From: Ornithinibacillus massiliensis
GTDB lineage: Bacteria > Bacillota > Bacilli > Bacillales > Amphibacillaceae
Direction of reading: 5' to 3'
DNA: 64,000 nt
Assembly: GCF_018310345.1 (NCBI RefSeq)
Contig: NZ_JAGXBY010000004.1
Coordinates: 62,001-126,000 of the forward strand
Below the pieces are notes generated by a model, which was not told the origin of the DNA, searched no databases, and worked only from the letters and a program-made list of their open reading frames with translations. Of the stretch, positions 37,152-46,026 are shown piece by piece. Numbering within the stretch: position 1 is the stretch's first letter; each line of letters opens with the position of its first letter. A program made the translations under genes and the position numbers.

Positions 37152-37178
37152 AAAAAGTCCACCAACTCTGGTGGACTT
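37152..37178 (-). terminator. terminator of ykvS
   Basis: AAGTCCACC-AACTCT-GGTGGACTT, with the T-run on the leftward strand (TTTTTAAATTT). It follows the ykvS stop and can also act weakly on ybxH. Confidence 0.8.
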
Positions 37179-37185
37179 CCATTCA

Positions 37186-37362
37186 TCAAACTAATGCATA
37201 ATTCTTGTGGTTAATTACGGTCTTGATTGGTTCATCGCGTACCTTGTTATGCCCGATTTCCACAATGACGGAGTTTTCTCGTACGATAAGAACAGTTCCT
37301 TTTTTCCCTTTATAATCTCCTGTTAAAATCTCAATTGTATCGCCTTCATTTGCTTTTGCCAT
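37186..37362 (-). CDS. ykvS: YkvS/DUF2187 KOW-motif protein
   Basis: A 58-residue protein, MAKANEGDTIEILTGDYKGK onward, with a KOW-type beta-barrel motif (GDTIEILTGDYKGKKGTVLIV), then SVIVEIGHNK and INHKNYALV. This matches the B. subtilis YkvS/DUF2187 family of small proteins. KOW motifs bind RNA or ribosomal partners. Ribosome binding site AGAAGGAGTTTTAAATA. It has its own terminator and is monocistronic. It falls just under the 60-codon length and is easily missed. Confidence 0.85.
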   Translation of the reverse strand: MAKANEGDTIEILTGDYKGKKGTVLIVRENSVIVEIGHNKVRDEPIKTVINHKNYALV

Positions 37363-37454
37363 TATTTAAAACTCCTTCTATTTCTACTTTACATATAAAT
37401 AGTATTCCACATGGCATGATAACAGATTCACTATAAATAAATAAGTAAAACGCC

Positions 37455-38063
37455 TTACAAAAATAAATCCAAAATAGTTTCAATCGTGTCATTTTCCAAT
37501 AGGATATGAAGACCAATCCCGATAAATACTAGAGGAATAATGATTCTTTCGTATTTATTTACAAACGTATAAATTTTTGAACTAGAAGCTAATAGATGAC
37601 ATAATCCACTCCATATCACTACCATAACAAAGAACGTTATAGAAGCAAGAATAATTTGATAAGAAGTCAATGTAGTAAAATATGGCACCATAATCGCAAC
37701 TTCCTCTGCACCGCCAGCTAATGCAATAACAAAGACTCTAAGCGTAAGATTACTGAATATCGAGGTTTTATGAATAATTCTCTCGCGCTCTTCCTCTTCA
37801 TCATCCCCTTCAAATAAAGCCATTATTCCTATGGCTATTGGAAGTAAACCAAATAAGCCTGTCCATTTTCCAGTAATAAAAGATATTCCATATAGAGCTA
37901 TTAAGGAGATAATTAAGATTCCAGTCATTCCTAATTGCTGTCCAATATATATTTGCCTTTCCTGTCTCTTACTTTTAGCATGAGCAAATAAAAAAATGAG
38001 TACGATCATCTCATCGATACCTGCAGCAATAAACATGATAGCCATTGTTAGAATTGTAGCCAA
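37455..38063 (-). CDS. CadD-family cadmium resistance/cation transporter
   Basis: A 202-residue membrane protein of the CadD branch of the LysE superfamily, with six predicted helices. FIAAGIDEMIVLIFLFA is the first conserved block with an acidic residue in the membrane. QIYIGQQLGMTGIL and FVIALAGGAEEVAIMVPYF repeat the pattern. A cytoplasmic acidic loop EGDDEEEERERI may bind metal. CadD proteins confer cadmium tolerance by binding or export. No CadC-like regulator is adjacent, so the physiological cation is uncertain. Confidence 0.8.
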   Translation of the reverse strand: MATILTMAIMFIAAGIDEMIVLIFLFAHAKSKRQERQIYIGQQLGMTGILIISLIALYGISFITGKWTGLFGLLPIAIGIMALFEGDDEEEERERIIHKTSIFSNLTLRVFVIALAGGAEEVAIMVPYFTTLTSYQIILASITFFVMVVIWSGLCHLLASSSKIYTFVNKYERIIIPLVFIGIGLHILLENDTIETILDLFL

Positions 38064-38227
38064 GAAAATTCCCCCTATAAGACGAGCTTAATACTATTAT
38101 AAGCTTGGGAATTTTGGAATAGACCAAGATCATAACAACTTTCTATCGCTAGGTTCATGAAGAATACATACTTTCACCAATTGAACACAAAATAGCTGTA
38201 TAGATCATGTTAATTCCAGGAGGTATT

Positions 38228-39361
38228 ATGAAGGCTGTTACGTATCAAGGTAAATATCAAGTTGCGGTAAAAGATGTTAAAGCGCCAACTATTCAAGACA
38301 AAGAAGATGTGATTATTAAAGTTACTTCTACAGCGATTTGTGGTTCTGACCTACATCTTTATCAGGGGAATTTTCCTCTTCCAATTGGGTATGTCATTGG
38401 GCACGAACCTATGGGAATTGTAGAAGAAGTGGGATCGGATGTCACCAAAGTAAAAAAGGGTGATCGTGTCGTTATACCGTTTACAGTAGCTTGTGGAAAA
38501 TGTCATTATTGCAATCATGAATTAGAGAGCCAATGTGATAACGCCAACCCACATTATGATTCTGGTGGGTACCTTGGGTACTCGGAGAAGTTTGGTAATT
38601 ACCCTGGTGGTCAAGCGGAGTATTTGCGAGTACCATTTGGTAACTACACTCCTTTTATCATACCACAGGATTGTGAATTAGAAGACGAATCTTTACTGTT
38701 CTTATCGGATGTATTACCAACTTCTTACTGGAGTGTTGTAAATAGCGGGGTTAAAGAAGGAGACACGGTAATTGTATTAGGATCTGGTCCAATCGGATTA
38801 ATGACACAACAATTTGCATGGAAACAAGGGGCAGAACGTGTCATTGCAGTGGATTACATCCAGAACAGACTAGAACTCTCTAGAACAATAAATAAAACAG
38901 AAGTATTTGATTTTACGAAAGATGAAGATATGGGGGAAACCTTAAAGGAAATCACCAAAGGTGGCGCCGATGTTGTTATCGATTGTGTTGGAATGGATGG
39001 GAAAAAGTCTCCACTTGAATGGGTAGAACAAAAATTAAAGCTACAAGGTGGGACATTAGGACCAATTCAAATTGCTACTAAAGCTGTTCGTAAAGGCGGA
39101 ACATTACAAATTACTGGCGTATACGGTGGACTTTATAATATGTTTCCATTAGGTCCCTTCTTTACCCGCAATATAACAATTAAAATGGGACAAGCACCTG
39201 CGCGTCATTTCATGCCACATCTATACAACATGATCATCAATGAGGAGATAGATCCTACGAAAATTATTACCCACAAATTAGGATTAGAGGATGCTCCACA
39301 TGCTTATACGATCTTCAATAATAAAGAGGATAACTGTGTTAAAGTAGTTTTAAAACCATAA
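38228..39361 (+). CDS. zinc-dependent alcohol dehydrogenase (formaldehyde dehydrogenase-like, MDR)
   Basis: A 377-residue medium-chain dehydrogenase. CGSDLHLYQG with GHEPMGIVEEVG carry the catalytic zinc ligands, CGKCHYCNHELESQC the structural zinc, and VIVLGSGPIGLMTQQFAW the NAD-binding Rossmann fold. The insert after the structural zinc (GGYLGYSEKFGNYPGGQAEYLRVPF, given in part) places it with glutathione-independent formaldehyde/alcohol dehydrogenases. The ORF is open seven codons upstream, but CCAGGAGGTATT precedes this ATG. Monocistronic, followed by a terminator. The substrate is unproven. Confidence 0.87.
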   Translation: MKAVTYQGKYQVAVKDVKAPTIQDKEDVIIKVTSTAICGSDLHLYQGNFPLPIGYVIGHEPMGIVEEVGSDVTKVKKGDRVVIPFTVACGKCHYCNHELESQCDNANPHYDSGGYLGYSEKFGNYPGGQAEYLRVPFGNYTPFIIPQDCELEDESLLFLSDVLPTSYWSVVNSGVKEGDTVIVLGSGPIGLMTQQFAWKQGAERVIAVDYIQNRLELSRTINKTEVFDFTKDEDMGETLKEITKGGADVVIDCVGMDGKKSPLEWVEQKLKLQGGTLGPIQIATKAVRKGGTLQITGVYGGLYNMFPLGPFFTRNITIKMGQAPARHFMPHLYNMIINEEIDPTKIITHKLGLEDAPHAYTIFNNKEDNCVKVVLKP

Positions 39362-39392
39362 AAGTAAAGCGTGAGTTTAAATGTGATTATCC

Positions 39393-39432
39393 AAAGAGCC
39401 GAACAATGAATGCGTAAATTGTCCGGCTCTTT
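39393..39432. terminator. bidirectional terminator between adh and pepF
   Basis: AAAGAGCCGAACAAT and ATTGTCCGGCTCTTT pair with one mismatch, followed by CTTATG. Shared by convergent genes. Confidence 0.85.
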
Positions 39433-39459
39433 CTTATGTTCCAATCACTTTTGATAACC

Positions 39460-41265
39460 CTATTTTACAATTTCATTTGTCAATTCAATAAATTCAGCTG
39501 CATCTTTTGCCATTAATTGAATGCCAGCAGTCCAGAAATCTTCCTTCGTAATATCGACACCAAGATGCTTCTGTGCAAGATCCTCTACTTTCATAGAACC
39601 TGTATCACGAAGTAACGCAATATACTTATCCTCAAAACCATCTTTATCCTTCAAGTATTCAGCATAGATACCTAAGCTGAATAGGAATCCAAATGTGTAT
39701 GGGAAGTTATAAAATGGTATTCCATCAATAAAGAAGTGAAGCTTACTACACCAGAAGTGTGGATGGTAGCTAGCTAAGCTATCCCCATAGGCTTCTTTTT
39801 GTGCTTCAACCATAAGTTCATTTAATCTCTTTTCTGACACTATCCCTTTAGCACGTTCTTTATAGAATGCATCTTCAAATAGGAAACGAGCATGGATGTT
39901 CATAAACATCGCTGTAGCATTTTCTAATTTTGCATTTAAAAGACTAGCTTTTTCTTCTTTCGTTTTTGCATTTGCTACGGTTGCATTTCCGATAATAGTT
40001 TCGGCAAACGTACTAGCTGTTTCTGCCACGTTCATAGCGTAACGACGATTTAACGTCGGAAGATCCTTCATCACATGACTATGGAAAGCATGTCCTAGTT
40101 CATGAGCAAGTGTACTTGTATCGGATGATGAACCAGTAAATGTCATGAAAATACGGGATTCCCCAAACTCTGGAAGTGAGGTGCAATAGCCACCTGGTCG
40201 TTTATTTGGTCTGTCTTCTGCTTCTACCCAACGATTTTCTAGCGCATGCTTCGCAAAGTCAGCTAATTTAGGCCCGAAAGATGAGAAGTTTTCAATAACA
40301 AAATCACATGCTTCATCATAGGTAAACTGAGTAGGTTTGACTTCGCCTAATGCTACAGGAGCATCAACATCCTGCCAGCCTAGTTTTTCCATACCTAATA
40401 ATTTTGCTTTTTGGTCAAGAAAATCTAGGAACGGTTTCTTATTATTGGAAACAGCTGACCACATTGCATTTAGTGTGTCCTCTGTCATTCGGTTATACTC
40501 TAATGGTTCTTCTAAATGATCTTTATACTGATGTTTCTTTTGTAACGTAATACGGTATCCATCTAAGTGATTTAACGTATCTGCAAAGATTGGACCGTAC
40601 TTTGTCCATGCCGCTTCCCAGTTTTCAAACAGTTGACTTCTTACTTCAGGATCTGGATCTGCGTACATTCTATTCATTGCTTGACCAACCGATAATTCGG
40701 TAGTATTGCCCTCTTTATCCGTAAATGGAATAGTTATAATGGATACTACTGTATCGTAAAGGTTACTCCATGCAGCAAGACCATCCTTGTTAAGCTCAGC
40801 AATTAGCTTTTCTTCCTCTTCTGATAATAAGCGCTTACCCTCTGAACGAATCTCATTTAATGCAAAAGAAAGCTCTTTTAAATCACTATCTTCTAGCATA
40901 GTAGTCCAATCAGTATTTGGTATTTCAACTAGCTTTTTAGTAAATGTATTGGATAACTTTTGAACTTCACTATAAAGCTCCATAATCTGACCCTTTACTA
41001 CATTGGCATGCTCATCATTCATATATGCATCATGCCACATGTTTACGAATGTTCCAGATTGACCTAACCCTTTTCCAATTGCTTCTTGCTTGTTAAGAAT
41101 AGTTTTAAACGTGTCAACTGACTGAGACGAATAATCCCAATCATTCAGTAACGCTTGATACTCTGTAATTTGATTTTGGACATCCGTTAATTTAGCCTGT
41201 AATTCCTCGGATTTCGTACCTCCAGGGAAAATTGTTTCTAAATCCCAAGTATCTATATATTTCAT
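39460..41265 (-). CDS. pepF: oligoendopeptidase F-type M3 peptidase
   Basis: A 601-residue cytoplasmic zinc peptidase. SDTSTLAHELGHAFHSH holds the HExxH motif and ETASTFAETIIGNA supplies the third zinc ligand Glu. The N-terminal 180 residues are the helical PepF domain. HFWCSKLHFFIDGIPFYNFPYTFG is the conserved C-terminal block with Tyr and His that stabilise the transition state. It degrades oligopeptides of roughly 7-17 residues. Length fits the family. Monocistronic with promoter region shared with divergent cysK. Confidence 0.92.
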   Translation of the reverse strand: MKYIDTWDLETIFPGGTKSEELQAKLTDVQNQITEYQALLNDWDYSSQSVDTFKTILNKQEAIGKGLGQSGTFVNMWHDAYMNDEHANVVKGQIMELYSEVQKLSNTFTKKLVEIPNTDWTTMLEDSDLKELSFALNEIRSEGKRLLSEEEEKLIAELNKDGLAAWSNLYDTVVSIITIPFTDKEGNTTELSVGQAMNRMYADPDPEVRSQLFENWEAAWTKYGPIFADTLNHLDGYRITLQKKHQYKDHLEEPLEYNRMTEDTLNAMWSAVSNNKKPFLDFLDQKAKLLGMEKLGWQDVDAPVALGEVKPTQFTYDEACDFVIENFSSFGPKLADFAKHALENRWVEAEDRPNKRPGGYCTSLPEFGESRIFMTFTGSSSDTSTLAHELGHAFHSHVMKDLPTLNRRYAMNVAETASTFAETIIGNATVANAKTKEEKASLLNAKLENATAMFMNIHARFLFEDAFYKERAKGIVSEKRLNELMVEAQKEAYGDSLASYHPHFWCSKLHFFIDGIPFYNFPYTFGFLFSLGIYAEYLKDKDGFEDKYIALLRDTGSMKVEDLAQKHLGVDITKEDFWTAGIQLMAKDAAEFIELTNEIVK

Positions 41266-41471
41266 TTATTTTCACGCTCCCTTTTTATCATTGTAAACCT
41301 TCTCGTAATATTTGAAAACTATAATAACTTTTAATAATAGAAACACTTCCCACTAGTGATTGGGTATAAATTATGGTCTAATGTACCATCGTTCTACTGT
41401 TTGCTTTTTAGCTTATTTCAGTAGTAAAATGACGGAAACATTAAAATTCACATAAAGAAAGTCGGTATATA

Positions 41472-42389
41472 ATGAAAGTCGTACAAAACATCTCTCAGCT
41501 TATTGGGGAGACCCCCATTGTTAAATTAAATAAAGTCGTTCCTGAAGATTCCGCGGATATTTATGTCAAACTAGAAATGTTCAATCCTAGTAAAAGCGTT
41601 AAAGATCGTGCGGCATTTAATATGATTCGCGTTGCCGAAGAAAAAGGTCTACTAAAACCAGGTGGAACTATTATTGAGCCTACAAGTGGTAACACGGGAA
41701 TCGGATTAGCCATGAATGCAGCTGCAAGAGGGTATAAAGCCATCTTAGTTATGCCCGATAATAGCACATTAGAAAGAAGAAGAATCCTACAAGCATATGG
41801 TGCAGAAATTGTATTAACACCAAGTGAAGAAAAAATGCCAGGCTGTATTCGTAAAGCATTGGCATTACAAAAAGAAATTCCTGGTAGCTTCATACCACAA
41901 CAATTTGAAAACGAGGCAAACCCTAGTATTCATCGAACCACTACTGCATTAGAAATATTAGAGCAAATGGATCATAGCTTAGATGGATTTGTGTGTACTG
42001 CTGGTACGGGTGGAACGGTAACCGGAACTGGTGAAGTGTTAAAAGAGAACCTTCCCCACATACATATTGCTGTAGTAGAGCCAAAAGGATCCCCTGTGCT
42101 ATCCGGTGGTCTGCCTGGAAAGCATAAGCTTGTTGGAACAAGTCCTGGATTTATTCCAACTATATTGAATACAGCCATCTATGATGAAATTATTCAAATT
42201 GAGGATGACGAAGCAATTCGTATGCTTCGTCAATTAGCTCGATTAGAAGGAATCTTTATCGGCCCTTCAGGAGCTGCAGCTGTTTACGCGGCAATTCAAG
42301 TTGGGAAAAAGTTAGGAAAAGGAAAACGTGTGGTGTCCATAGCACCAGATACAGGTGAACGTTATTTAAGCATGGGATTGTTTGAATAA
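41472..42389 (+). CDS. cysK: cysteine synthase (O-acetylserine sulfhydrylase)
   Basis: A 305-residue fold-type II PLP enzyme. LIGETPIVKLNKV opens it, NPSKSVKDRAAFNMI has the PLP lysine, EPTSGNTGIGLAMNAAARG binds the substrate carboxylate, and GTGGTVTGTGEVL binds the PLP phosphate. GPSGAAAVYAA and SIAPDTGERYLS close the family pattern. It condenses O-acetylserine with sulfide to cysteine. Whether it is the main CysK or a paralog cannot be told; no S-box or T-box leader was recognised upstream. A repeat element that can fold as a terminator lies just downstream. Confidence 0.9.
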   Translation: MKVVQNISQLIGETPIVKLNKVVPEDSADIYVKLEMFNPSKSVKDRAAFNMIRVAEEKGLLKPGGTIIEPTSGNTGIGLAMNAAARGYKAILVMPDNSTLERRRILQAYGAEIVLTPSEEKMPGCIRKALALQKEIPGSFIPQQFENEANPSIHRTTTALEILEQMDHSLDGFVCTAGTGGTVTGTGEVLKENLPHIHIAVVEPKGSPVLSGGLPGKHKLVGTSPGFIPTILNTAIYDEIIQIEDDEAIRMLRQLARLEGIFIGPSGAAAVYAAIQVGKKLGKGKRVVSIAPDTGERYLSMGLFE

Positions 42390-42398
42390 TTCAGGGAT

Positions 42399-42500
42399 GG
42401 GGACAAAAGGATTTGCATAAAAAGATAACCGAATGATCATACTAATTCCTCTCTGGAATTGTGTAATCATTCGGTTTAAAACTACCTTCCTTTTGTTTTG
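42399..42500. repeat. short copy of the 13-kb palindromic repeat
   Basis: GGGACAAAAGGATTT here is the reverse complement of AAATCCTTTTGTCCC at the right end of the 13067-13356 element, and AACCGAATGAT...ATCATTCGGTT repeats its second arm pair. The GC-rich centre is missing, leaving a compact palindrome of about 100 bp. It sits between convergent cysK and pepV and probably terminates both. Confidence 0.75.
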
Positions 42501-42530
42501 CCTTTTACTCTTGATGCTTCCTCTATTATA

Positions 42531-43940
42531 TTACTTTGCTAATTCATAAATTGCTTGGGCATAAATCGCCGTTGCTAGTAATAAATCATCGACAATAGCA
42601 TATTCATCTTTTTGATGCATGACATCTTCTCGTCCAGGGAATAAGGCTCCAAAAGCAACCCCATGGTCTAATGCGCGCGCATAGGTTCCTCCGCCAATTG
42701 CTAATAAGTCGGCCTTCTCACCTGTCTGTTCTTCATACACCTTTTGCAATGTTTTAATTAAAGGGTCATCCTTTTTCACATACGTTGGCTTCGAATCAGA
42801 GAAGTTTTCTAATTGTAAGCCTTTTGAATGTAAGGTTTCTTCAATCTTCTTTCTTCCTTCTTCGATATCAAATGTGACAGGATAACGCATATTTAACCCA
42901 ATGCGGCCCCCTGCTTCCCTACTATAGCTCATCACACCTACATTAATTGTTAACTCACCAGAGTCTTCGTCTTCATACTCAATTCCGAAAACTTCTCCAC
43001 GTGATTTATTGTGGAACGCTGATACAGTTAACATGTACTTTTGTCCCTCTTCATCTAACTCAAGCTTTTGTAAGTATTGTGCTAATAATACTCCGGCATT
43101 TTTGCCATGACGTGGTTCAGCACCATGTGCACTTTTTCCAATTAAACTAAAGAACAACTCACCATCTTCGATATTAGCTTCTCCTTCGAGCATTACCTCT
43201 TTCAGATAGCCAAGATAATCTTCTATTAGTTTAGTGGGTGCCTCTTGTACTTTAATCGTTGCTTTCGCAAAATCTGGCACCATATTGTACCTGCGACCTG
43301 ATTGGAAGGATACTAGTTGATAGCTTGCAGATGCATCTTGCTTATGAATGGGTTGGACAATATCATAATCCGCGATTCCTTTTTCAGCAAAAATAATAGG
43401 GAAATCCGCATCTGGCACAAATCCTGTTGTAGGCATTTCTTCTTGTGTAAAATAATGATCGACACAACGCCAGTTACTTTCCTCATCTGTCCCGATAATT
43501 AGGCGAACTCGCTTACTTAAAGGTAGCCCTAGTTCTTTTATTATTTTCATTCCATAATATGCTGCCATAGTCGGACCCTTATCATCACTAGATCCACGAG
43601 CATAGATTTTACCATCCTTAACAATGCCACTATAGGGATCGACACTCCAGCCATCCCCTTCTGGAACAACATCTACATGCCCTAATACCCCAATTAATTC
43701 TTTCCCTTGCCCTATTTCAATATGACCTGCAAGGTTATCCACATTTTTACTCGAGAATCCGTTTTTCTCACCTAAATCTAACACATATTGTAGGGCATCT
43801 TTAATGCCTTGTCCCAATGGAGCATCCTCAGAAGCATTTTCTTCATCTAGGACACTTTTAATTTGAAGTAGTCCTTGTAGGTCCTTAATAAATTCGTCTT
43901 TTCTCTTTAAAACTTCCTCCATCCAATTGATGGTAGCCAT
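42531..43940 (-). CDS. pepV: dipeptidase PepV (M20 family)
   Basis: A 469-residue zinc dipeptidase. GVLGHVDVVPEGDGW has the first zinc His-Asp, ARGSSDDKGPTMAAYYGM the bridging Asp, and LIIGTDEESNWRC the catalytic and zinc Glu. SLIGKSAHGAEPRHGKNAG is the lid-domain block and GGGTYARAL the C-terminal block. It hydrolyses a broad range of dipeptides. The ORF is open 11 codons upstream, but GGAAGGAGTG fixes the ATG of MATINWM. Monocistronic. Confidence 0.92.
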   Translation of the reverse strand: MATINWMEEVLKRKDEFIKDLQGLLQIKSVLDEENASEDAPLGQGIKDALQYVLDLGEKNGFSSKNVDNLAGHIEIGQGKELIGVLGHVDVVPEGDGWSVDPYSGIVKDGKIYARGSSDDKGPTMAAYYGMKIIKELGLPLSKRVRLIIGTDEESNWRCVDHYFTQEEMPTTGFVPDADFPIIFAEKGIADYDIVQPIHKQDASASYQLVSFQSGRRYNMVPDFAKATIKVQEAPTKLIEDYLGYLKEVMLEGEANIEDGELFFSLIGKSAHGAEPRHGKNAGVLLAQYLQKLELDEEGQKYMLTVSAFHNKSRGEVFGIEYEDEDSGELTINVGVMSYSREAGGRIGLNMRYPVTFDIEEGRKKIEETLHSKGLQLENFSDSKPTYVKKDDPLIKTLQKVYEEQTGEKADLLAIGGGTYARALDHGVAFGALFPGREDVMHQKDEYAIVDDLLLATAIYAQAIYELAK

Positions 43941-44159
43941 ATGTATTTCACTCCTTCCACATATTTCAAACAAACGTTTGATTCACTCATCATTCTAATA
44001 ACATCTTTATTTTACTCCTTAACCATGATTTAGCATAATAGTTAACATTACTTATCATTAGCATTCCATTCCCATGTACAAACATTCGTTAAAACAATTG
44101 GCATAATCAGCAAACTATATTAAATTTATAATATGGTCTGTTGCCATACAACTACATAT

Positions 44160-44355
44160 AGGTATACCAGTAGAATTGGTGTCTTAATAGACTTAATAGG
44201 GAATCTGGTGAAAATCCAGAACTGTCCCCGCAACTGTAAATGCTGACGAAATGAGAATACCACTGTCTAAGACGGGAAGGCTTAAAGTAGGGTGAAGCAT
44301 AAGTCAGGAGACCTGCCAGTTCTATGATGTATGATCTTCTTCGGGAATTGAGAAG
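44160..44355 (+). promoter_or_regulatory. cobalamin riboswitch
   Basis: The conserved core reads GGTGAAAATCCAGAACTG followed by TCCCCGCAACTGTAA, and the B12 box reads AAGTCAGGAGACCTGCC (around 44301-44318). Between them are the expected P3-P6 stems (GACGAAATGAGAATACC, CTAAGACGGGAAGGC). Downstream are a stem and an intrinsic terminator, which is the usual off-switch. The next rightward gene is an acyl-CoA thioesterase, an unexpected target. The region 43941-44159 upstream shows only AT-rich DNA with a possible -35 TTGGCA near 44099. Confidence 0.93.
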
Positions 44356-44419
44356 GTTGGATATGAGGGTATAATAAACAGCTATAGACCAGTCGTGTGG
44401 TCTATCCTTTACACCTGAA

Positions 44420-44459
44420 TAAAAATCCATCTTCTTTAAGAAGGATGGATTTTTTTATT
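44420..44459 (+). terminator. riboswitch terminator
   Basis: AAAAATCCATCTTCTT / AAGGATGGATTTTTTT forms a stem with a TAAG loop and T-run between the cobalamin riboswitch and the thioesterase gene. Confidence 0.9.
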
Positions 44460-44513
44460 CCATCACTTTTTTAAGAGACCTATAGTACAAAAAAAGAAGA
44501 AAGAGGGAGTGTA

Positions 44514-44972
44514 ATGGAAAAGCTATCTACGAATGTTTCACGTACTATTCTAACCAAATTGGTGTTACCACCTGACACTAATCACTTAGGTACCATTTTT
44601 GGCGGAAAGGTTTTATCTTATATTGATGAAATTGCTGCGATTGCTGCAATGAAACACAGTGGTAAGGTAGTCGTTACAGCATCTATTGATACAGTGAATT
44701 TTCTATCATCAGCAAGAGTTGGCGATATTTTAACTTTAGAGGGGTTTGTTATTTCCACTGGGAGAACTTCCATGGAGGTTTATGTGAAGGTTGAATGTGA
44801 ACGGTTTAAAACAAGGGAAAAAAGTCTAACCACTACCTCCTTTATTACGATGGTAGCGATTGATGAACATGGTAAGCCAGTACCTGTTCCAGGGGTGATT
44901 CCAGAAACAGAGCATGAGCTAGAGTTGTTTCAAGAAGCACAGAAGAAAAGGGCAAAATTAGCCAAACAATAA
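44514..44972 (+). CDS. acyl-CoA thioesterase (hotdog fold, YkhA-like)
   Basis: A 152-residue single hotdog domain. LPPDTNHLGTIFGGKVLSYIDEIAAIAA has the conserved Asp/Asn region and active-site helix, and ASIDTVNFLSSARVGDILTLEGFV continues the fold. Relatives hydrolyse short- to medium-chain acyl-CoAs in the cytoplasm. GAGGGAGTGTA precedes the ATG. It is the first gene after a cobalamin riboswitch and its terminator, so its expression may rise when B12 is low. A promoter between terminator and gene cannot be excluded in the 54-bp gap. Confidence 0.88.
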   Translation: MEKLSTNVSRTILTKLVLPPDTNHLGTIFGGKVLSYIDEIAAIAAMKHSGKVVVTASIDTVNFLSSARVGDILTLEGFVISTGRTSMEVYVKVECERFKTREKSLTTTSFITMVAIDEHGKPVPVPGVIPETEHELELFQEAQKKRAKLAKQ

Positions 44973-45015
44973 GGGGAGATATATTCTCCCCCTAAGCTAA
45001 AATGAAGCCCCATTA

Positions 45016-46026
45016 CTAGATTCGTTTCATTAACAAATAAATAAAATAGGGTGCGCCGATTATAGCTGTCATGACCCCAGCTGGGATCGCTTCATCTGGT
45101 AACAAATTTTGTCCAATCACATCTGCCAGCAATAATAGAAATCCACCTAAAAGTGTTGCAATTGGGATGAACAATTGATTTCTTGGTCCTACTAGTGCTT
45201 TAGCCATATGTGGGGCCATCAGCCCGATGAAAGCAATTCCTCCCGTTACTGCTACTGCTGCTGCAGCCAAAGCCGTTGCTGTTATCAATAAGGAAAATCG
45301 TTCTTTCTCAATCGATATGCCAAGCCCTGTGGCAACAGGCATATCCATGGAAAGAATGTTTAACCGATTTGCCTTATAGATGGCGTAAGGTATAAGTAAG
45401 ATTAACCAAGGAAGTAATGCTATAATAAAAGGCCAATCTGTCCCCCATATATTGCCTGCAATCCACTTTGAAATAAAATCTACCTTTTCCCGTTCTGCGG
45501 AAGAAATGACAACAATCATAACACCAGAAAGTGCCATCGCGAATCCAACCCCAACTAATACTAATCGGATTGGATGGAATCCACTATTTCTCTTATAAGA
45601 TAAAAGGTAAATAATTACCGCTGTAACAAATGCACCAATAAAAGCAAGAACTGGTAATAGATATACAAAGTTACCTGTATCTATTGGAAAATATAAAAAG
45701 AAAATAGCAATTACTACACCTGCTCCCGCATTTATTCCAATTATGCCCGGGTCTGCTAGGTCATTTCTAGTAATCCCTTGTAAAATAGAGCCTGACACCG
45801 CTAATGCTGCACCTGCAAGAATGGTAATTAAAATCCTTGGCAATCGCACCTCGAATAAAACAAAGTGTTCCTTAAAACTTCCTTCACCAAATAATATTGG
45901 AAGAATTCTATCAAAGGAGACGGAGGAATAACCTATTCCCATGGATATTATCGCAGTAATGACAATCAGAACAAGCAATGAGAAGAATATGATTCGCTGT
46001 TTTACTACTAGTTCTGGACGGATCAT
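45016..46026 (-). CDS. FecCD-type siderophore ABC permease, second subunit
   Basis: A 336-residue membrane protein with about ten helices. VRLPRILITILAGAALAVSGSILQGITRNDLADPGIIGINAGAG is the BtuC/FecCD signature (given in part), and GGIAFIGLMAPHMAKALVGP is the loop that contacts the ATPase. It starts 4 bp inside the preceding permease gene, so the two are coupled and presumably form a heterodimeric channel. It is the last gene of the Fur-linked uptake operon. Confidence 0.92.
   Translation of the reverse strand: MIRPELVVKQRIIFFSLLVLIVITAIISMGIGYSSVSFDRILPILFGEGSFKEHFVLFEVRLPRILITILAGAALAVSGSILQGITRNDLADPGIIGINAGAGVVIAIFFLYFPIDTGNFVYLLPVLAFIGAFVTAVIIYLLSYKRNSGFHPIRLVLVGVGFAMALSGVMIVVISSAEREKVDFISKWIAGNIWGTDWPFIIALLPWLILLIPYAIYKANRLNILSMDMPVATGLGISIEKERFSLLITATALAAAAVAVTGGIAFIGLMAPHMAKALVGPRNQLFIPIATLLGGFLLLLADVIGQNLLPDEAIPAGVMTAIIGAPYFIYLLMKRI

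Noticed and set aside
44152..44430. Leftward 92-codon open frame
   Set aside because: It is the antisense of the conserved cobalamin riboswitch.
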